Source: Candidatus Methanohalarchaeum thermophilum
GTDB taxonomy: Archaea; Halobacteriota; Methanonatronarchaeia; Methanonatronarchaeales; Methanonatronarchaeaceae
Assembly (NCBI GenBank): GCA_001914405.1
Contig: MSDW01000001.1
Span: 310,001-374,000 of the forward strand
Length of the DNA: 64,000 nt
Direction: 5' to 3'
The notes under the pieces were generated by a model. It worked only from the letters and a program-made list of their open reading frames with translations, ran no database searches and was not told the origin of the DNA. Shown piece after piece: positions 37,519 to 47,140 of the stretch (positions are counted from its first letter, which is position 1; the number at the start of each line of letters is the position of its first letter). The position numbers and the translations under genes are program-made.

Positions 37519-37769
37519 GCTAGGAAGCCATTTTTTCTTTGGTTAGTATGGTCCTAGTAACTGGTTTGGAGCAACCAAAACTGAATAATCAGAACCACAC
37601 CTAAAATTGAGTTAATATATTGGTTTTTTGTAATTCATTTCTTTTCTCTGAGCAATAGTTCTCCTTGTTGGTTAGGTGTATGGTATAAGTTCAACGGAAA
37701 TCCAAACTCCTTTTCTTTGGGATAAGGGCTGTATTGAAGCTTATTTCCTTTAGGGAGTGGGTCACTTCA
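37519..37769 (+). mobile_element. Right part of a decayed family A element
   Basis: It matches the body of 36786-37196 from the region of GGTTTGGAGCAACCAAAACTG through CTCTGAGCAATAG to the RE GGGAGTGGGTCACTTCAC. The last TTCAC contains the complement of the cgi121 TGA stop (37767). Confidence 0.6.
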
Positions 37770-38279
37770 CTTTTCGTATCTCAACAAGGAAATTTTTTCT
37801 CTGGCTAAGAGTGGTATCTTCTTAGATCCGACTACATTAAGTTCTTCTTCAGATATATCGAAAATATCCATAATTTTTTTTAGGTCTATTTTATCGGGAC
37901 TTAATATGCTGTCATCTCTTTCTAGATCGAATCTGGTTTCTAGATCTTTCCAGTTTATATCACTAAAGATTAAACATAGATCGGCTTCTCCCTCTTCAAT
38001 TCCTCCCTTTTCAATTGCTTTGTTTATCTGTCTGAGGCCTAGTGTATGTAAGAGGATTTCAATTCCTAGGTTACTTGAGATGGGATCTTTTTCCCAAGAC
38101 TCGAGAGCTTTCTTTAAGGCAAATTCTATGTGCTCTATTCCACAAATAACGCTGGCATTAATTGCCTGAATTACCGCCTTGTTATTGCTAAATGAATTAA
38201 GTTCGTCTATGAATTTACCTTTATTTAAAACTCTTTTTCTTGCTCCTATAATTTCAAAATCGCAGAATTCATGTATCAT
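37767..38279 (-). CDS. cgi121: KEOPS complex subunit Cgi121
   Basis: The small tRNA-binding subunit of the KEOPS complex, which makes N6-threonylcarbamoyladenosine in tRNA. Family features are IQAINASVICGIEHIEFALKKAL (two segments) and NLGIEILLHTLGLRQINKAIEKGGI. 170 aa fits. It overlaps the upstream hel308 gene by 4 bp, so the two are co-translated. Its TGA stop lies in the terminal TTCAC of a family A element. Confidence 0.9.
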   Translation of the reverse strand: MIHEFCDFEIIGARKRVLNKGKFIDELNSFSNNKAVIQAINASVICGIEHIEFALKKALESWEKDPISSNLGIEILLHTLGLRQINKAIEKGGIEEGEADLCLIFSDINWKDLETRFDLERDDSILSPDKIDLKKIMDIFDISEEELNVVGSKKIPLLAREKISLLRYEK

Positions 38280-40381
38280 ATATTCTCTTTAATTTTTTTA
38301 GCTACTTTTTCTCCAATTCCTTCGATTTCCTTTAATTCACTTAAATCTGCTTTTCTTAACTTAGATATTGATTTATAATTATTTTTAAATAAATTACGAG
38401 CCCTAACTCTACCTATACCATTAATGTCGATTAAAGGAAGTAGTTCTTCTTTTATACCATATTTTAATCTATTTTGAAGACCTCTCATTTTTTCAATATA
38501 AAGCGAAGCACTCTCTTCAGATAGCTCAGCCGCTGCGTGCATTAACCATTCAGCTGTCTTAGATTTACTTCTGATATCACCTGCACTCACTCCAAATCGA
38601 TCAATTATCTCACTATCGCTTTTTTCATCAATCCAATCCTTTAAAAGCATAGCCGTTTTGATTTCAGAAAAAAACCAGTCCTCTAATTCTTTTCCCTCTT
38701 TAAGTCTTTCATTTTGTGAAATAAACTCTTTAACCCAACTATAATCACTTTTTTTCATGTAAAGTAAATTCATGTCAGGGGTTTCACAGATCATGTGCAA
38801 GAAATCTATATCTCCTTCAAAATTGTGGTTACTAAGTTTCTCTAGGATAATTGAAGCGCTTTTAGGGTCAATATATAGTTTTGAAATCTTATCACCTAGA
38901 GCGGTCGTTCTTAAGTAATCTTCTTCCACGAGAAATCTCTCTTCGATCAAGAAATCAATAACCTTATCCACTTTAACATTGATCTCCCTTGCAGCATTCT
39001 GCATCGAGTAAAACGTTTTATCCAAGAAATCGTAAACCTCTTTCCTGTTTCTAGTGAAACCAGATGAGAATAAGGAAAGAATTTGAGTTCGTAATGCGGG
39101 TTCAGACGCTAGTTTTGATGTGATATCTTCAGCATCTCCTATTATATACTGATCGATCAAAGCATCTTTTTCTCTTCTATTTTTAGCAATTAATATTGAT
39201 TCACCATAGGGATCTAATCCGGGTCTTCCTGCTCTTCCTAACATCTGTTTAATCTCTAAAACAGGAATAGGCTTCATACCATAATTAGAGTCGTAGCGCT
39301 TATAGCTTCTTATAATCACTCTTCGAGCAGGTAAATTCACTCCCCAAGCGAGCGTGGGCGTAGCAGAAATAACCTTCAAATTTCTCTCCTTAAACTCTCT
39401 TTCGATTATTTCTCTTCTTTCTGCAAGTAAACCAGCATGATGAAAAGCTGCACCCCATTTAACATCTCTGGCCAATTTTTTAGCTTCCTCATTTGGTTCT
39501 CCTACTCCAAGAATCTCTTTCGAAACCTTTTTCAAATAATTTTTCTCTTCCTCAGACAATATCTCTCTTATGGCCTTTCCTCCTCTTCTTGCAGCAGTCT
39601 TAGAGTTCCTCCTAGAACAAGCAAATATAAGAGCTTGTCCATCATTTTTAACCGTATCTTTTGCTAAAGAAGTAGCTTTATCTTTCTCAGAGGAATTTAA
39701 CTTCTTTGAACCATGAAAAGGAAACTCAATCGAATTACCATACAAGACACCCTGTTTTAATTCAACTGGCCTCCAGTCATCTTTTATCAATTCAGCGTCC
39801 AACCAATTAGATATATCCTTAGCATTGCTAATAGTTGCACTTAAAGCAATTACCTGGGAATTTGGATTTAGCTCAATTAACTTAGCTAAGGTAACCTCTA
39901 ATGTAGGTCCCCGATCCTTAGAGTTAATTAAGTGAACTTCATCTGCAACAATCACATCCAGATTTGAAATCCAACTAGTACCTGTTCTCAACATCGAATC
40001 CGCTTTTTCACTAGTAGTAACTATTAGATCATAACCCTCAAGATATTCAGCCGATCTATCATAGTCTCCAGTCGAAATACCAACATTCAGACCTAATTCC
40101 TCAAGTTCCTTAAACTCCTTATATTTCTCACTAGCTAAAGCTCTTAGAGGAACTATATATAAAGCTCTACCCCCGCTCAAGATCGAGTTTAACATACCTA
40201 ATTTAGCAATAAAGGTCTTACCACTTGCCGTTGGAACTGATGCAACAAGATTCTCCTTATCTAAAACTCCTTTTTCAACTGCTTCGATCTGCGGAGGATA
40301 CAACTCCATAATCCCTTCTTCTTCCAATAAATCAATCACTCTTTTGGATAATCCTCGATCATTTAACTCAGATACATACAT
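38276..40381 (-). CDS. hel308: ATP-dependent DNA helicase Hel308
   Basis: 701 aa Ski2-like superfamily 2 helicase that unwinds stalled forks and lagging-strand duplexes 3'-5'. Motifs: Q-motif LYPPQIEAV, motif I SVPTASGKTFIAK, motif Ia PLRALASEKY, motif II VADEVHLI, motif III ALSATISN, motif IV-V region FHHAGLLAERR and VSATPTLAWGVNLPA, motif VI QMLGRAGRPGLDP. A C-terminal helix-hairpin-helix region (INGIGRVRARNLF, IEGIGEKVAKKI) completes the Hel308 layout. Followed by cgi121 in the same operon. Confidence 0.95.
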   Translation of the reverse strand: MYVSELNDRGLSKRVIDLLEEEGIMELYPPQIEAVEKGVLDKENLVASVPTASGKTFIAKLGMLNSILSGGRALYIVPLRALASEKYKEFKELEELGLNVGISTGDYDRSAEYLEGYDLIVTTSEKADSMLRTGTSWISNLDVIVADEVHLINSKDRGPTLEVTLAKLIELNPNSQVIALSATISNAKDISNWLDAELIKDDWRPVELKQGVLYGNSIEFPFHGSKKLNSSEKDKATSLAKDTVKNDGQALIFACSRRNSKTAARRGGKAIREILSEEEKNYLKKVSKEILGVGEPNEEAKKLARDVKWGAAFHHAGLLAERREIIEREFKERNLKVISATPTLAWGVNLPARRVIIRSYKRYDSNYGMKPIPVLEIKQMLGRAGRPGLDPYGESILIAKNRREKDALIDQYIIGDAEDITSKLASEPALRTQILSLFSSGFTRNRKEVYDFLDKTFYSMQNAAREINVKVDKVIDFLIEERFLVEEDYLRTTALGDKISKLYIDPKSASIILEKLSNHNFEGDIDFLHMICETPDMNLLYMKKSDYSWVKEFISQNERLKEGKELEDWFFSEIKTAMLLKDWIDEKSDSEIIDRFGVSAGDIRSKSKTAEWLMHAAAELSEESASLYIEKMRGLQNRLKYGIKEELLPLIDINGIGRVRARNLFKNNYKSISKLRKADLSELKEIEGIGEKVAKKIKENI

Positions 40382-40731
40382 TTAAACCACATGAAGCACT
40401 CTTATTAGTCATTAACTCCATTTAAATCCAAAAATTTACCTTAAACAAAACTTCATCAAATCATTGCTGTATATACAAACTTCATCAAATAATTATTGGA
40501 TCTAACACAAGATACCCTAAAATCTATTGAAACCTATTTAACCAATACCCACCTACAGCCACAAATACTTATCTAGCAAAACCCCTTTAAAATAATTTTG
40601 ATAGTTCCTTTAACTTCTTGTGGGAGTTTGATAAGGCAGTAAATTTCGATTCCTCAAATACGCATTTCTCTATATCTCAGTGATCGCGAACCCTTCTCTT
40701 CAACATTAAATATATTTAGAAACGGACAGGA
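40382..40731. other. Intergenic region upstream of hel308
   Basis: About 350 AT-rich bases with the hel308 promoter. A short direct repeat AACTTCATCAAAT occurs twice near 40450 and 40480. No gene seen. Confidence 0.4.
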
Positions 40732-40791
40732 GTGAACTACACCTACCTAATCAGAGATTTTGGAAGCGGTCGTTTCAACCACCAAGATAAA
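40732..40791 (-). mobile_element. Minimal LE-RE element
   Basis: GTGAACTACACCTACC (RE), hairpin CCTAATCAGAGATTTTGG, GGTCGTTTCAACCACC and AAGATAAA (LE). No body. Confidence 0.62.
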
Positions 40792-40831
40792 CCAAGTAAA
40801 TCTCTCAACTAATTCAGTAAACTTTAACCTC

Positions 40832-41270
40832 TTTTAACTTTTGGGCCAAGAAGTCTACTACCTAAGACAAAATATTTGAGGTAGAAGAGGGTCAGTTGGC
40901 TATGTAAATATTTCCAATAGAATAAAACCCTTCTTTGGGATTGAGTTGTGGCTCAAGTAAGAGCATATCTTCAGACTTCTCCTTGAAGATCCTTAGACAT
41001 TTGAGACATGTTTAATTCTCGAAAATGTCTATTAGAGGATCTTAAACCAATTACAGATCTTTAGGTATTTGTTGTTCTGTGGTTTTCTATAGAATTTAAG
41101 GCAGAGAACTTCATGGCTTTGCCGTAGAGGGTGAATGCCGACAGTTTTATGTTGTGGGAGTAACCTACTTTGGATAAATCCCAAAGGTGTTCCCTTCTGG
41201 GTAATTGGCCTCTGTCTGTATCGTCTCCCAAGAACTTTCGATCTCCTCTTTTAGGGGGAGGTGAGGATGA
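40832..41270 (+). mobile_element. Element with GC-rich RE, family uncertain
   Basis: LE: TTTAACTTTTGGGCCAAGAA. An internal end-like hairpin lies at 41104-41140 (TTCATGGCTTTGCCGTAGAG then GGTGAATGCC), like the left end of the 46363 element. RE: CTCCTCTTTTAGGGGGAGG then TGAGGATGACG. Possibly two nested or fused elements. Confidence 0.5.
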
Positions 41271-41404
41271 CGGTAGCGGGTTTCTGTGAACGGGCCGACC
41301 CTCAGTCCTTGTACACCGCTTGAGGTTATCATGCCGAGGTGTGCACGATGTGTTAATTAATCTTGGGGAAGTCCCTCGGCCCTGCCGGGGAATTATCTAC
41401 ATCC
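41265..41404 (-). ncRNA. Structured RNA candidate with RNase P-like 3' motif
   Basis: 140 nt that close on themselves: GGATG at one end pairs with CATCC at the other, and GGGCCGA pairs with TCGGCCC inside. On the minus strand the 3' part reads TTCACAGAAACCCGCTACC, close to the RNase P conserved region V (ACAGAAACCCGGCTTACC). The 5' part reads GGGCCGAGGGACTTCC, partly like region I (GAGGAAAGTCC). A TATA-like ATTTAAGT lies about 27 nt upstream. Against RNase P: it is only about half the normal length and region I has several changes. It could be a minimal, decayed or unrelated RNA. Confidence 0.33.
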
Positions 41405-41450
41405 TAAATTTTTTTATCAAAAATAGATAAGACTTAAATGGTGTTAAGTA

Positions 41451-41630
41451 ATGGCTACGGCAAAAAACGAGGATGTAGATTGTGAGAAATTTCAAGGATA
41501 CGAGGAATACGGTAACGAGAGATATGTTGTATGTTCTAAGTTTGGAATGATACCTGAGAGCACCTGTAAGAAATGTATGAAAAATAAGATATCTAAATCC
41601 GATGAAAACCTACCAGATTATATCTTGTGA
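41451..41630 (+). CDS. Small four-cysteine protein
   Basis: 59 aa from ATG to TGA: starts MATAKNEDVDCEKFQG and contains YVVCSKFGMIP and STCKKCMKNK. Four Cys (positions about 11, 28, 39, 42) could bind one zinc ion. Not recognised as a known family. It follows the structured RNA candidate and a T-run, and precedes a minimal element. Support is the clean frame and the metal-binding pattern. Confidence 0.5.
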   Translation: MATAKNEDVDCEKFQGYEEYGNERYVVCSKFGMIPESTCKKCMKNKISKSDENLPDYIL

Positions 41631-41671
41631 ACTTATCTTACTCAACTCTTCTCTGAAATTCTAATACTTAC

Positions 41672-41736
41672 TTTATCTTTTGACTGAGAAGACAGCTTTC
41701 TAAATCTTTTGATTAGGTAGGGGTAGTTCACTTCAC
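41672..41736 (+). mobile_element. Minimal LE-RE element
   Basis: TTTATCTTTTGACTGAGAAG (LE), hairpin CTAAATCTTTTGATTAG, GTAGGGGTAGTTCACTTCAC (RE). It follows the four-cysteine ORF. Confidence 0.65.
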
Positions 41737-41983
41737 TTTAAGTACTTGGAACCTATGTAGTTTACTTTAGCGTTGTAAGGGATTAGTGAAGTGACCTCTT
41801 ACTTTTCCTTACCTTGTTTGTGAGAGTGGTTTTTTCCATGTGGTTTCGTATCCTAGGGAGAGTTTGGCTTAACTTTGGTATGTCTCAGTCACCTGAATCA
41901 ACATCGGGACTTGTGCTTTTGGGTGAAGGTTTGGATTTGGGCGTAAAGAAGGCCCATATATTAATTCTTGGATAGGTTTTCTC

Positions 41984-42736
41984 GGCACTGTTCAGTTATG
42001 CACCTTCTTTGGTATCTGCCAGTCTAGTCCTTGGTGTTTTTTAAGGTTGTTGTGGTAGAATATAAATATCTTTAGCCACTTATTAGCGTGTACAACGCCC
42101 TTGCTTTCTGGGAAGTAGCAATAGAACTGGTTTTTTCTCCTTTTTAATGTCTGGAATCAGTGTTTTATGTGGTTTCTGATGCTTTCCTGAGACGACATGT
42201 CTTTTGATCCCGAGCCTTTCTATGATCTTGTACCATGGATGCTCTGTTGAATATGGCTGTCTTTGGCCTGTTTCTATATTTCCTTATCATCTCTTTAAAG
42301 AAGTTCTTGGTTATTAAATAGTTTTTTGTTGGATAGGTTGCTGTATAAACTATTTTCCTATCTTTAGAGAATATCAAAGCATATAGGATGCCAATGCTCT
42401 TCTCTAAACTTCACTACTGTTTTGTCTATAACAACCTTTGATGCAAGTTCACCATTCCATATTTCTGGTCTTCCCAGCTTCTACATCCAATGGTGAACGC
42501 CTCTGTAGGTTAAGTCTTCGTTCAAATAGCTTAAAAGTTCTTCAAACTTCCTGGGGCTTAATCCCTGCTGGTACAACAGTATTGATAGCGCTGTAATTTT
42601 GGGTTCTCTTCTCTCCCTCTCAACAAAACCTTTAAAGCTTAAGAAAAACTTATCTAAAATTACTTCTAGGATCCCCGTCTTCCCAAATAGGGGATTGGAG
42701 CCTGCTCTACTACTTAACTCTTAACTGAACAGTGCC
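41984..42736 (-). mobile_element. IS6-like insertion sequence, defective
   Basis: 753 bp bounded by perfect 15-bp inverted repeats GGCACTGTTCAGTTA and TAACTGAACAGTGCC. The flanks GGTTTTCT and GGTCCTTT may be a decayed 8-bp target duplication. It carries one transposase pseudogene on the minus strand. A terminal remnant of the same IS lies at 31160-31185. Confidence 0.8.
42025..42660 (-). pseudogene. IS6-family DDE transposase pseudogene
   Basis: Fragments in order on the minus strand: FKGFVERERREPKITALSIL, GVHHW followed by a stop, VIDKTVVKFREEHWHPI (first Asp of DDE), YTATYPTKNYLITKNFFKEM and RKYRNRPKTAIF. After a frame change come WYKIIERLGIKRHVVSGK, YFPESKGVVHANKWLKIF and YHNNLKKHQGL. This is the usual archaeal IS6-type layout. 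At least one stop and two frameshifts, so it is dead. Confidence 0.82.
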
Positions 42737-43073
42737 GGTCCTTTCTGTTATTTTTCGGTTGCTTCAAATCAGTTACTAGGCCATAGTAACCAAAGAAATG
42801 GTTTTTTAGCTTACTTGTACATCTTTTGATGTTGGTAAATGGCCTTAGCCAGATGCCTAAAGGAACATGGAATTTATTTTTTGTTTAATTTGCTTGGATT
42901 GTTTAGGTGTTATTTTTGGTTCATCTTTTCCGTAAAATCTGAGATTTGAGGTGTTTTTTTAACTACTAAGATAAAAAATGGAGAGGAAAATTTTCTTTTA
43001 ATGTGGATTTGGGTGAGGTTGATCCCCAAGGTTGAATATAATAGATTGATATTAATTTGTTGATTTAATTTAG

Positions 43074-44240
43074 ATGATTAAAATGTATTCAAATCGTTTA
43101 AGATCACTTCCACCGTATTTATTTGCTGAAATAGATCAAGCAAAGGAAAAAAAGATTAGCGAAGGAGTCGATGTAATTGATTTTGGAGTGGGCGATCCAG
43201 ATTTACCAACTCCTGAGCACATAGTTGATAGGCTTGATGAAGCTGCTAGGAACAAGGAGAATCAAGGTTATCCAAGTTATAGGGGTAAAGAAGAGTTTAG
43301 AGAAGCTGTTTCTGAGTGGTATAAGAGTAATTTTAATGTTGATCTCGATGTTGAGGAAGAAGTTATTTCTTTAATAGGAAGTAAGGAAGGAATAGCTCAT
43401 ACTCCATTAGCATTTGTCGATCCTGGGGAAAAAACACTGGTTCCAGATCCTTCTTATCCAGTGTACGAGATTGGAACGGTTTTAGCAGATGGTGACCCAG
43501 TTAGTATGCCTCTGAAAAAAGAGAATGGATTTAAACCTAATTTGGATAAGATCAATAGGGAAACTGCAGAAGAAGCTAAATTAATGTTTTTAAATTACCC
43601 TAATAACCCAACTGCGGCTGTAGCTACTGGAAAATACTTTAAAAAAGTAGTTGATTTTGCTAAAAAATATGATATAATTGTCTGTCACGATGCCGCGTAT
43701 TCGCAAATAACCTATGATTTTGATGCACCTAGTTTCCTAGAAGTTGATGGAGCTAAGGATGTTGGGGTGGAGTTCCACTCATTGTCTAAGACATATAATA
43801 TGACTGGATGGAGAATAGGTTTTGCAGTTGGCAATAAGGATGTGCTAGATGGTATAGGAAAGGTTAAAACTAATGTGGATAGTGGTGTGTTTCAGGCGAT
43901 TCAAGAAGCAGCTATAGAAGCTCTTTCAGGTTCACAGGATTGTGTTAAAGAAAATGTGAAAACATACAAAGAGAGGAGAGATCTATTGGTAGAAGGAATA
44001 AAGTCTTTGGGATTAGATGTTGAGAAACCTAAAGCAACCTTTTATATATGGGCTGAGGTACCTGAAGGAACGGATTCAATGTCTTTTTCTAAGAAATTAC
44101 TGGAGGAGGGAGGCATAGTTGCAACTCCTGGCTCTGGTTTTGGCGAATATGGAGAAGGTTATCTAAGGTTTGCTCTTACCAAAGACCTTGATAGGATAGA
44201 GGAGGCAGTGGAAAGAATGGAGGAAATAGAATTTGAATAG
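43074..44240 (+). CDS. dapL: LL-diaminopimelate aminotransferase
   Basis: PLP enzyme that turns tetrahydrodipicolinate directly into LL-diaminopimelate. Motifs: [50 protein letters not shown] and the PLP lysine in [15 protein letters not shown]. 388 aa fits DapL. It starts the lysine operon and overlaps lysA by 8 bp. The presence of dapL, lysA and dapF in a row points to the aminotransferase variant of the DAP pathway rather than acylated intermediates. Confidence 0.93.
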   Translation: MIKMYSNRLRSLPPYLFAEIDQAKEKKISEGVDVIDFGVGDPDLPTPEHIVDRLDEAARNKENQGYPSYRGKEEFREAVSEWYKSNFNVDLDVEEEVISLIGSKEGIAHTPLAFVDPGEKTLVPDPSYPVYEIGTVLADGDPVSMPLKKENGFKPNLDKINRETAEEAKLMFLNYPNNPTAAVATGKYFKKVVDFAKKYDIIVCHDAAYSQITYDFDAPSFLEVDGAKDVGVEFHSLSKTYNMTGWRIGFAVGNKDVLDGIGKVKTNVDSGVFQAIQEAAIEALSGSQDCVKENVKTYKERRDLLVEGIKSLGLDVEKPKATFYIWAEVPEGTDSMSFSKKLLEEGGIVATPGSGFGEYGEGYLRFALTKDLDRIEEAVERMEEIEFE

Positions 44241-45522
44241 AAACCACCTTTCAGTAAGCGATCACTTAAATGTTGAAGATGTTGATTGTACTAGATTAGC
44301 TGAAAAATACAAAACACCGCTATATGTTACTTCTAAAAAAGCACTAAAAAATAACTTTAATGAACTAAAAGAAGCTTTAGATAATACTTATAGCAATAAT
44401 CGAATACATTACGCATGTAAAGCAAATACTAATATATCTATATTAAAAACACTTAGAAAAGAAGGAAGCTATATAGATGCAGTAAGCGTGGGAGAAGTAT
44501 ATTTAGCCCTAAAATCGGGATATGAACCTAGTGAAATTCTTTTCACGGGAACAAGCGTGAGTAATAAGGAATTAGAATACTTAGTGGAGAAAGATGTTAA
44601 GATAAATATTGACTCAATTTCTCAATTAGAGAGATTATCCAAGATAGGATCACCCGAGATCTCAATTAGGCTAAATCCAGGCGTAGGAGCCGGCCACCAC
44701 GATCACTGTATAACAGGTGGAAAGGAGAGTAAATTTGGTATATGGGAAGATAAAATAGTAAAAGCATACGAAAAAGCTCAAAGATTAGATTTTGACATAA
44801 AAGGTATTCATATGCACATAGGTTCTGGGATAAGGGATGTCAATAAATTTATCTCCCCAATGGAAAGGATGATGGACATAGCCGGAAAGGTTTCAAATGA
44901 AATAGGAATAGAGTTCGAATTTATAGATATAGGGGGAGGCCTCGGAATACCATATAAGCCAAACGAAACTTCCCTTAACCTAAAAGGATATTCTGAAGAA
45001 ATCACATCGATCTTTAAATCAAAAATAGAAGAACACGGCCTTGGAAACCCTACCTTAGCCCTTGAACCTGGTAGATTCCTAGTTGGTGATACTACAATTC
45101 TACTGACAAAAGTAAATGATAAAAAATCAAACCCATTTCATAAATTCATCGGAGTAGATGCAGGTTTTAACACTCTTCTCAGACCAGCAATGTATGGATC
45201 CCATCATGGTGTTATAAATGCTACGAATCCAAAAAACGCTGGAAGATACATAGATGGAGCCAAAGAAACTGAAATAAACAAAAAAGTAGATATAGCAGGT
45301 CCACTATGCGAATCTGGTGACCTATTAGCAGAAGACAGACCAATTAAAGCAAAAATAGGTGATTACCTCGCTATCTTAGATGTAGGAGCATATGGATATG
45401 TAATGTCTTCCCGGTATAACAGTAGACCTCTACCCGCTGAAGTAATGGTTGAAGGAAATAAAAGTAAATTAATTAGGAAAAGAGAAACCTTGGAAGACCT
45501 ATTAAATAACCAAGTTGATTAA
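44233..45522 (+). CDS. lysA: Diaminopimelate decarboxylase
   Basis: PLP-dependent alanine racemase-fold enzyme making L-lysine from meso-DAP. Motifs: [15 protein letters not shown] (PLP lysine), [48 protein letters not shown] and [18 protein letters not shown]. The start is a TTG inside the end of dapL. 429 aa, normal length. Followed by dapF after one base. Confidence 0.95.
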   Translation: MNRNHLSVSDHLNVEDVDCTRLAEKYKTPLYVTSKKALKNNFNELKEALDNTYSNNRIHYACKANTNISILKTLRKEGSYIDAVSVGEVYLALKSGYEPSEILFTGTSVSNKELEYLVEKDVKINIDSISQLERLSKIGSPEISIRLNPGVGAGHHDHCITGGKESKFGIWEDKIVKAYEKAQRLDFDIKGIHMHIGSGIRDVNKFISPMERMMDIAGKVSNEIGIEFEFIDIGGGLGIPYKPNETSLNLKGYSEEITSIFKSKIEEHGLGNPTLALEPGRFLVGDTTILLTKVNDKKSNPFHKFIGVDAGFNTLLRPAMYGSHHGVINATNPKNAGRYIDGAKETEINKKVDIAGPLCESGDLLAEDRPIKAKIGDYLAILDVGAYGYVMSSRYNSRPLPAEVMVEGNKSKLIRKRETLEDLLNNQVD

Positions 45523-45523
45523 A

Positions 45524-46366
45524 ATGATTGATTTCACAAAAATGCACGGAAATGGAAATGACTTCATTTTAATAAATGAATTTGAAACCAAAAAGGTAGT
45601 GGAAGAAAACAAATCAGAGTTTGCAAAAAAATACTGTGACAGAAAATTCGGTATAGGAGCCGACGGCGTTTTATTTCTCCAGCCCTCCCGAGAATATGAC
45701 TTTAAAATGAGGATCTTTAACTCAGATGGAACAGAAGCCAATATGTGTGGCAATGGAATCAGATGTATAGCAAAATTTGCATTGGATCAAGAAATAACTC
45801 AAAAGAGTAAATTAGCTATAGAAACTAACTCAGGTCCACTAAATGTGGAAACAAGAGAGAATAAGAAATTTTGGGCAAAAGTTAACATGGGAAAACCTCA
45901 ATTTAAAAGAAATAAAATACCAGCCAAAGGCGAAGGAACTTTCCTAGAACAGAAAATAGACCAATATTCAGTTAGCGCCGTGAATACAGGGGTTCCACAT
46001 GCTGTTATATTTAGAAAAAACATAAATAACTTAGATATAGAAAAAGAAGCCCCAAAAATAAGATACAACGAAAAATTTCCAGAAGGAGCAAATGTCAACT
46101 ATGTAAAAGTACTTAATGAAAATAAAATTAAAGTAAGAACATATGAAAGAGGAATAGAATCAGAAACCCTTAGTTGCGGAACTGGAAGTGTAGCATCTGC
46201 AGCAATATCCAAAAAACTAGATAAAACCAAAGGAAACACAATAAATGTAATCACAAAAGGAGGAAAATTGAATATAATTTTCAAAAACCAAGAAGCATAC
46301 ATGGAAGGACCTGCAAAAACAGTATTCAAAGGAAAAACCTCAAAACAATTTTCTATAGTAGAGTGA
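45524..46366 (+). CDS. dapF: Diaminopimelate epimerase
   Basis: Cofactor-free epimerase converting LL-DAP to meso-DAP. The two catalytic cysteines are in EANMCGNGIRC and ESETLSCGTGSVA. KMHGNGNDFILI at the start and GVPHAVIF are family motifs. The ATG at 45524 follows the lysA stop by one base. The TGA stop forms part of the left end of the following element. Confidence 0.96.
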   Translation: MIDFTKMHGNGNDFILINEFETKKVVEENKSEFAKKYCDRKFGIGADGVLFLQPSREYDFKMRIFNSDGTEANMCGNGIRCIAKFALDQEITQKSKLAIETNSGPLNVETRENKKFWAKVNMGKPQFKRNKIPAKGEGTFLEQKIDQYSVSAVNTGVPHAVIFRKNINNLDIEKEAPKIRYNEKFPEGANVNYVKVLNENKIKVRTYERGIESETLSCGTGSVASAAISKKLDKTKGNTINVITKGGKLNIIFKNQEAYMEGPAKTVFKGKTSKQFSIVE

Positions 46367-46713
46367 GGAGAGGACCCTCACGGCTTGGCGTAGGGGTGAA
46401 TCCCGTTAAACTTAAATAATTATATTACTAAGTATCTTTTAATTCCAAAGGTGGGCTTTTTGGGGTGCTTTACATGTTCCACCTTTCAAGAAATCGAGAG
46501 GTTGGGAGGGGGTGGCGTCGGGTAGTGTGAAGCTACAGAGAACTTGTAACAGCCCCTAGATATGCAGGGTCGATCAAATTACCCTGCCACCTATGCAGGA
46601 TGGTTTCGTCCGAAGCGTAGGTTCTCTGCTGACCGGGGTGAATGAGAGAAGCCCTGTGGAAAGGCAGAATCACCCGCGGAGAACCCCACAGCTTTGCTGT
46701 GAGATCACTTCAC
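46363..46713 (+). mobile_element. Family A-related element with GC-rich end hairpins
   Basis: Left end: GTGAGGAGAGGACCC then a CACGGCTTGGCG hairpin and GGGGTGAATCCCG. Body shares with family A the block GTTCTCTGCTGACCGGGGTG and AATGAGAGAAGCCC. RE: GAACCCCACAGCTTTGCTGT, GAGATCACTTCAC. The end hairpins are the GC-rich type typical of IS1341 elements, while the core is family A-like. Confidence 0.62.
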
Positions 46714-46904
46714 AAAAGAATAACCTATAAAATAGTAAATAAAAACAAAAAACTATCTTCACATCCTAAATCTTTCTTATCATTTTCCTAAAAACTTAAT
46801 ATGAAATAATTTAATTCTAATAGAGAGAATTAATTGAATAAAGGAATTAAATTATTATAAATTCATTATTATATATTTTATATACCAAATTTAAGCTATA
46901 TGAG
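46714..46904. other. AT-rich spacer, no gene seen
   Basis: About 190 bp with runs such as AATTATTATAAATTCATTATT. No feature recognised. Confidence 0.4.
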
Positions 46905-46958
46905 GATCTGAAAGGGCTGCAGGTCTTTTTTTCGACAGGAAGGAGGAGAGGATGTCAC
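46905..46958 (+). mobile_element. Right-end remnant of an element
   Basis: CTGAAAGGGCTGCAGG, a T-run, GGAAGGAGGAGAGGATGTCAC. The GAGAGGATGTCAC ending matches the RE of family E (53359). No LE or body found. Confidence 0.45.
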
Positions 46959-47140
46959 ACTTAAAAAAACAAAAATCTTTATAGATTGTTGTTCGAAATT
47001 TCTTAAGTGAAGCAAAAGAGAAACCTCAGAAGATCCAACTTCAAAATAGAAAAATTAAAAAATTAACAAATTGTTTTATCAAACACCTCAATTTAAATTT
47101 AGTCCTGAAAAGATGATTAGATTGGATTTGAGGTGGTAAA

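Larger units (their letters stand above)
41786..42974 (-). mobile_element. Family A element interrupted by an IS6-like insertion
   Basis: Left: GTGAAGTGACCTC (RE) and GGTGAAGGTTTGGATTTGG. Right: TTTTCGGTTGCTTC and an LE ending ACTACTAAGATAAA. Joining across the IS6-like element (41984-42736) restores the order seen in the copy at 30149, where GATGGTTCCTCTTATTCAC runs into TTTCGGTTGCTCC. The insertion split an existing element. Confidence 0.7.

Noticed and set aside
37331-37519. 62-codon plus-strand ORF between elements
   Set aside because: No ribosome-binding site, no family resemblance, and it is flanked by element remnants.
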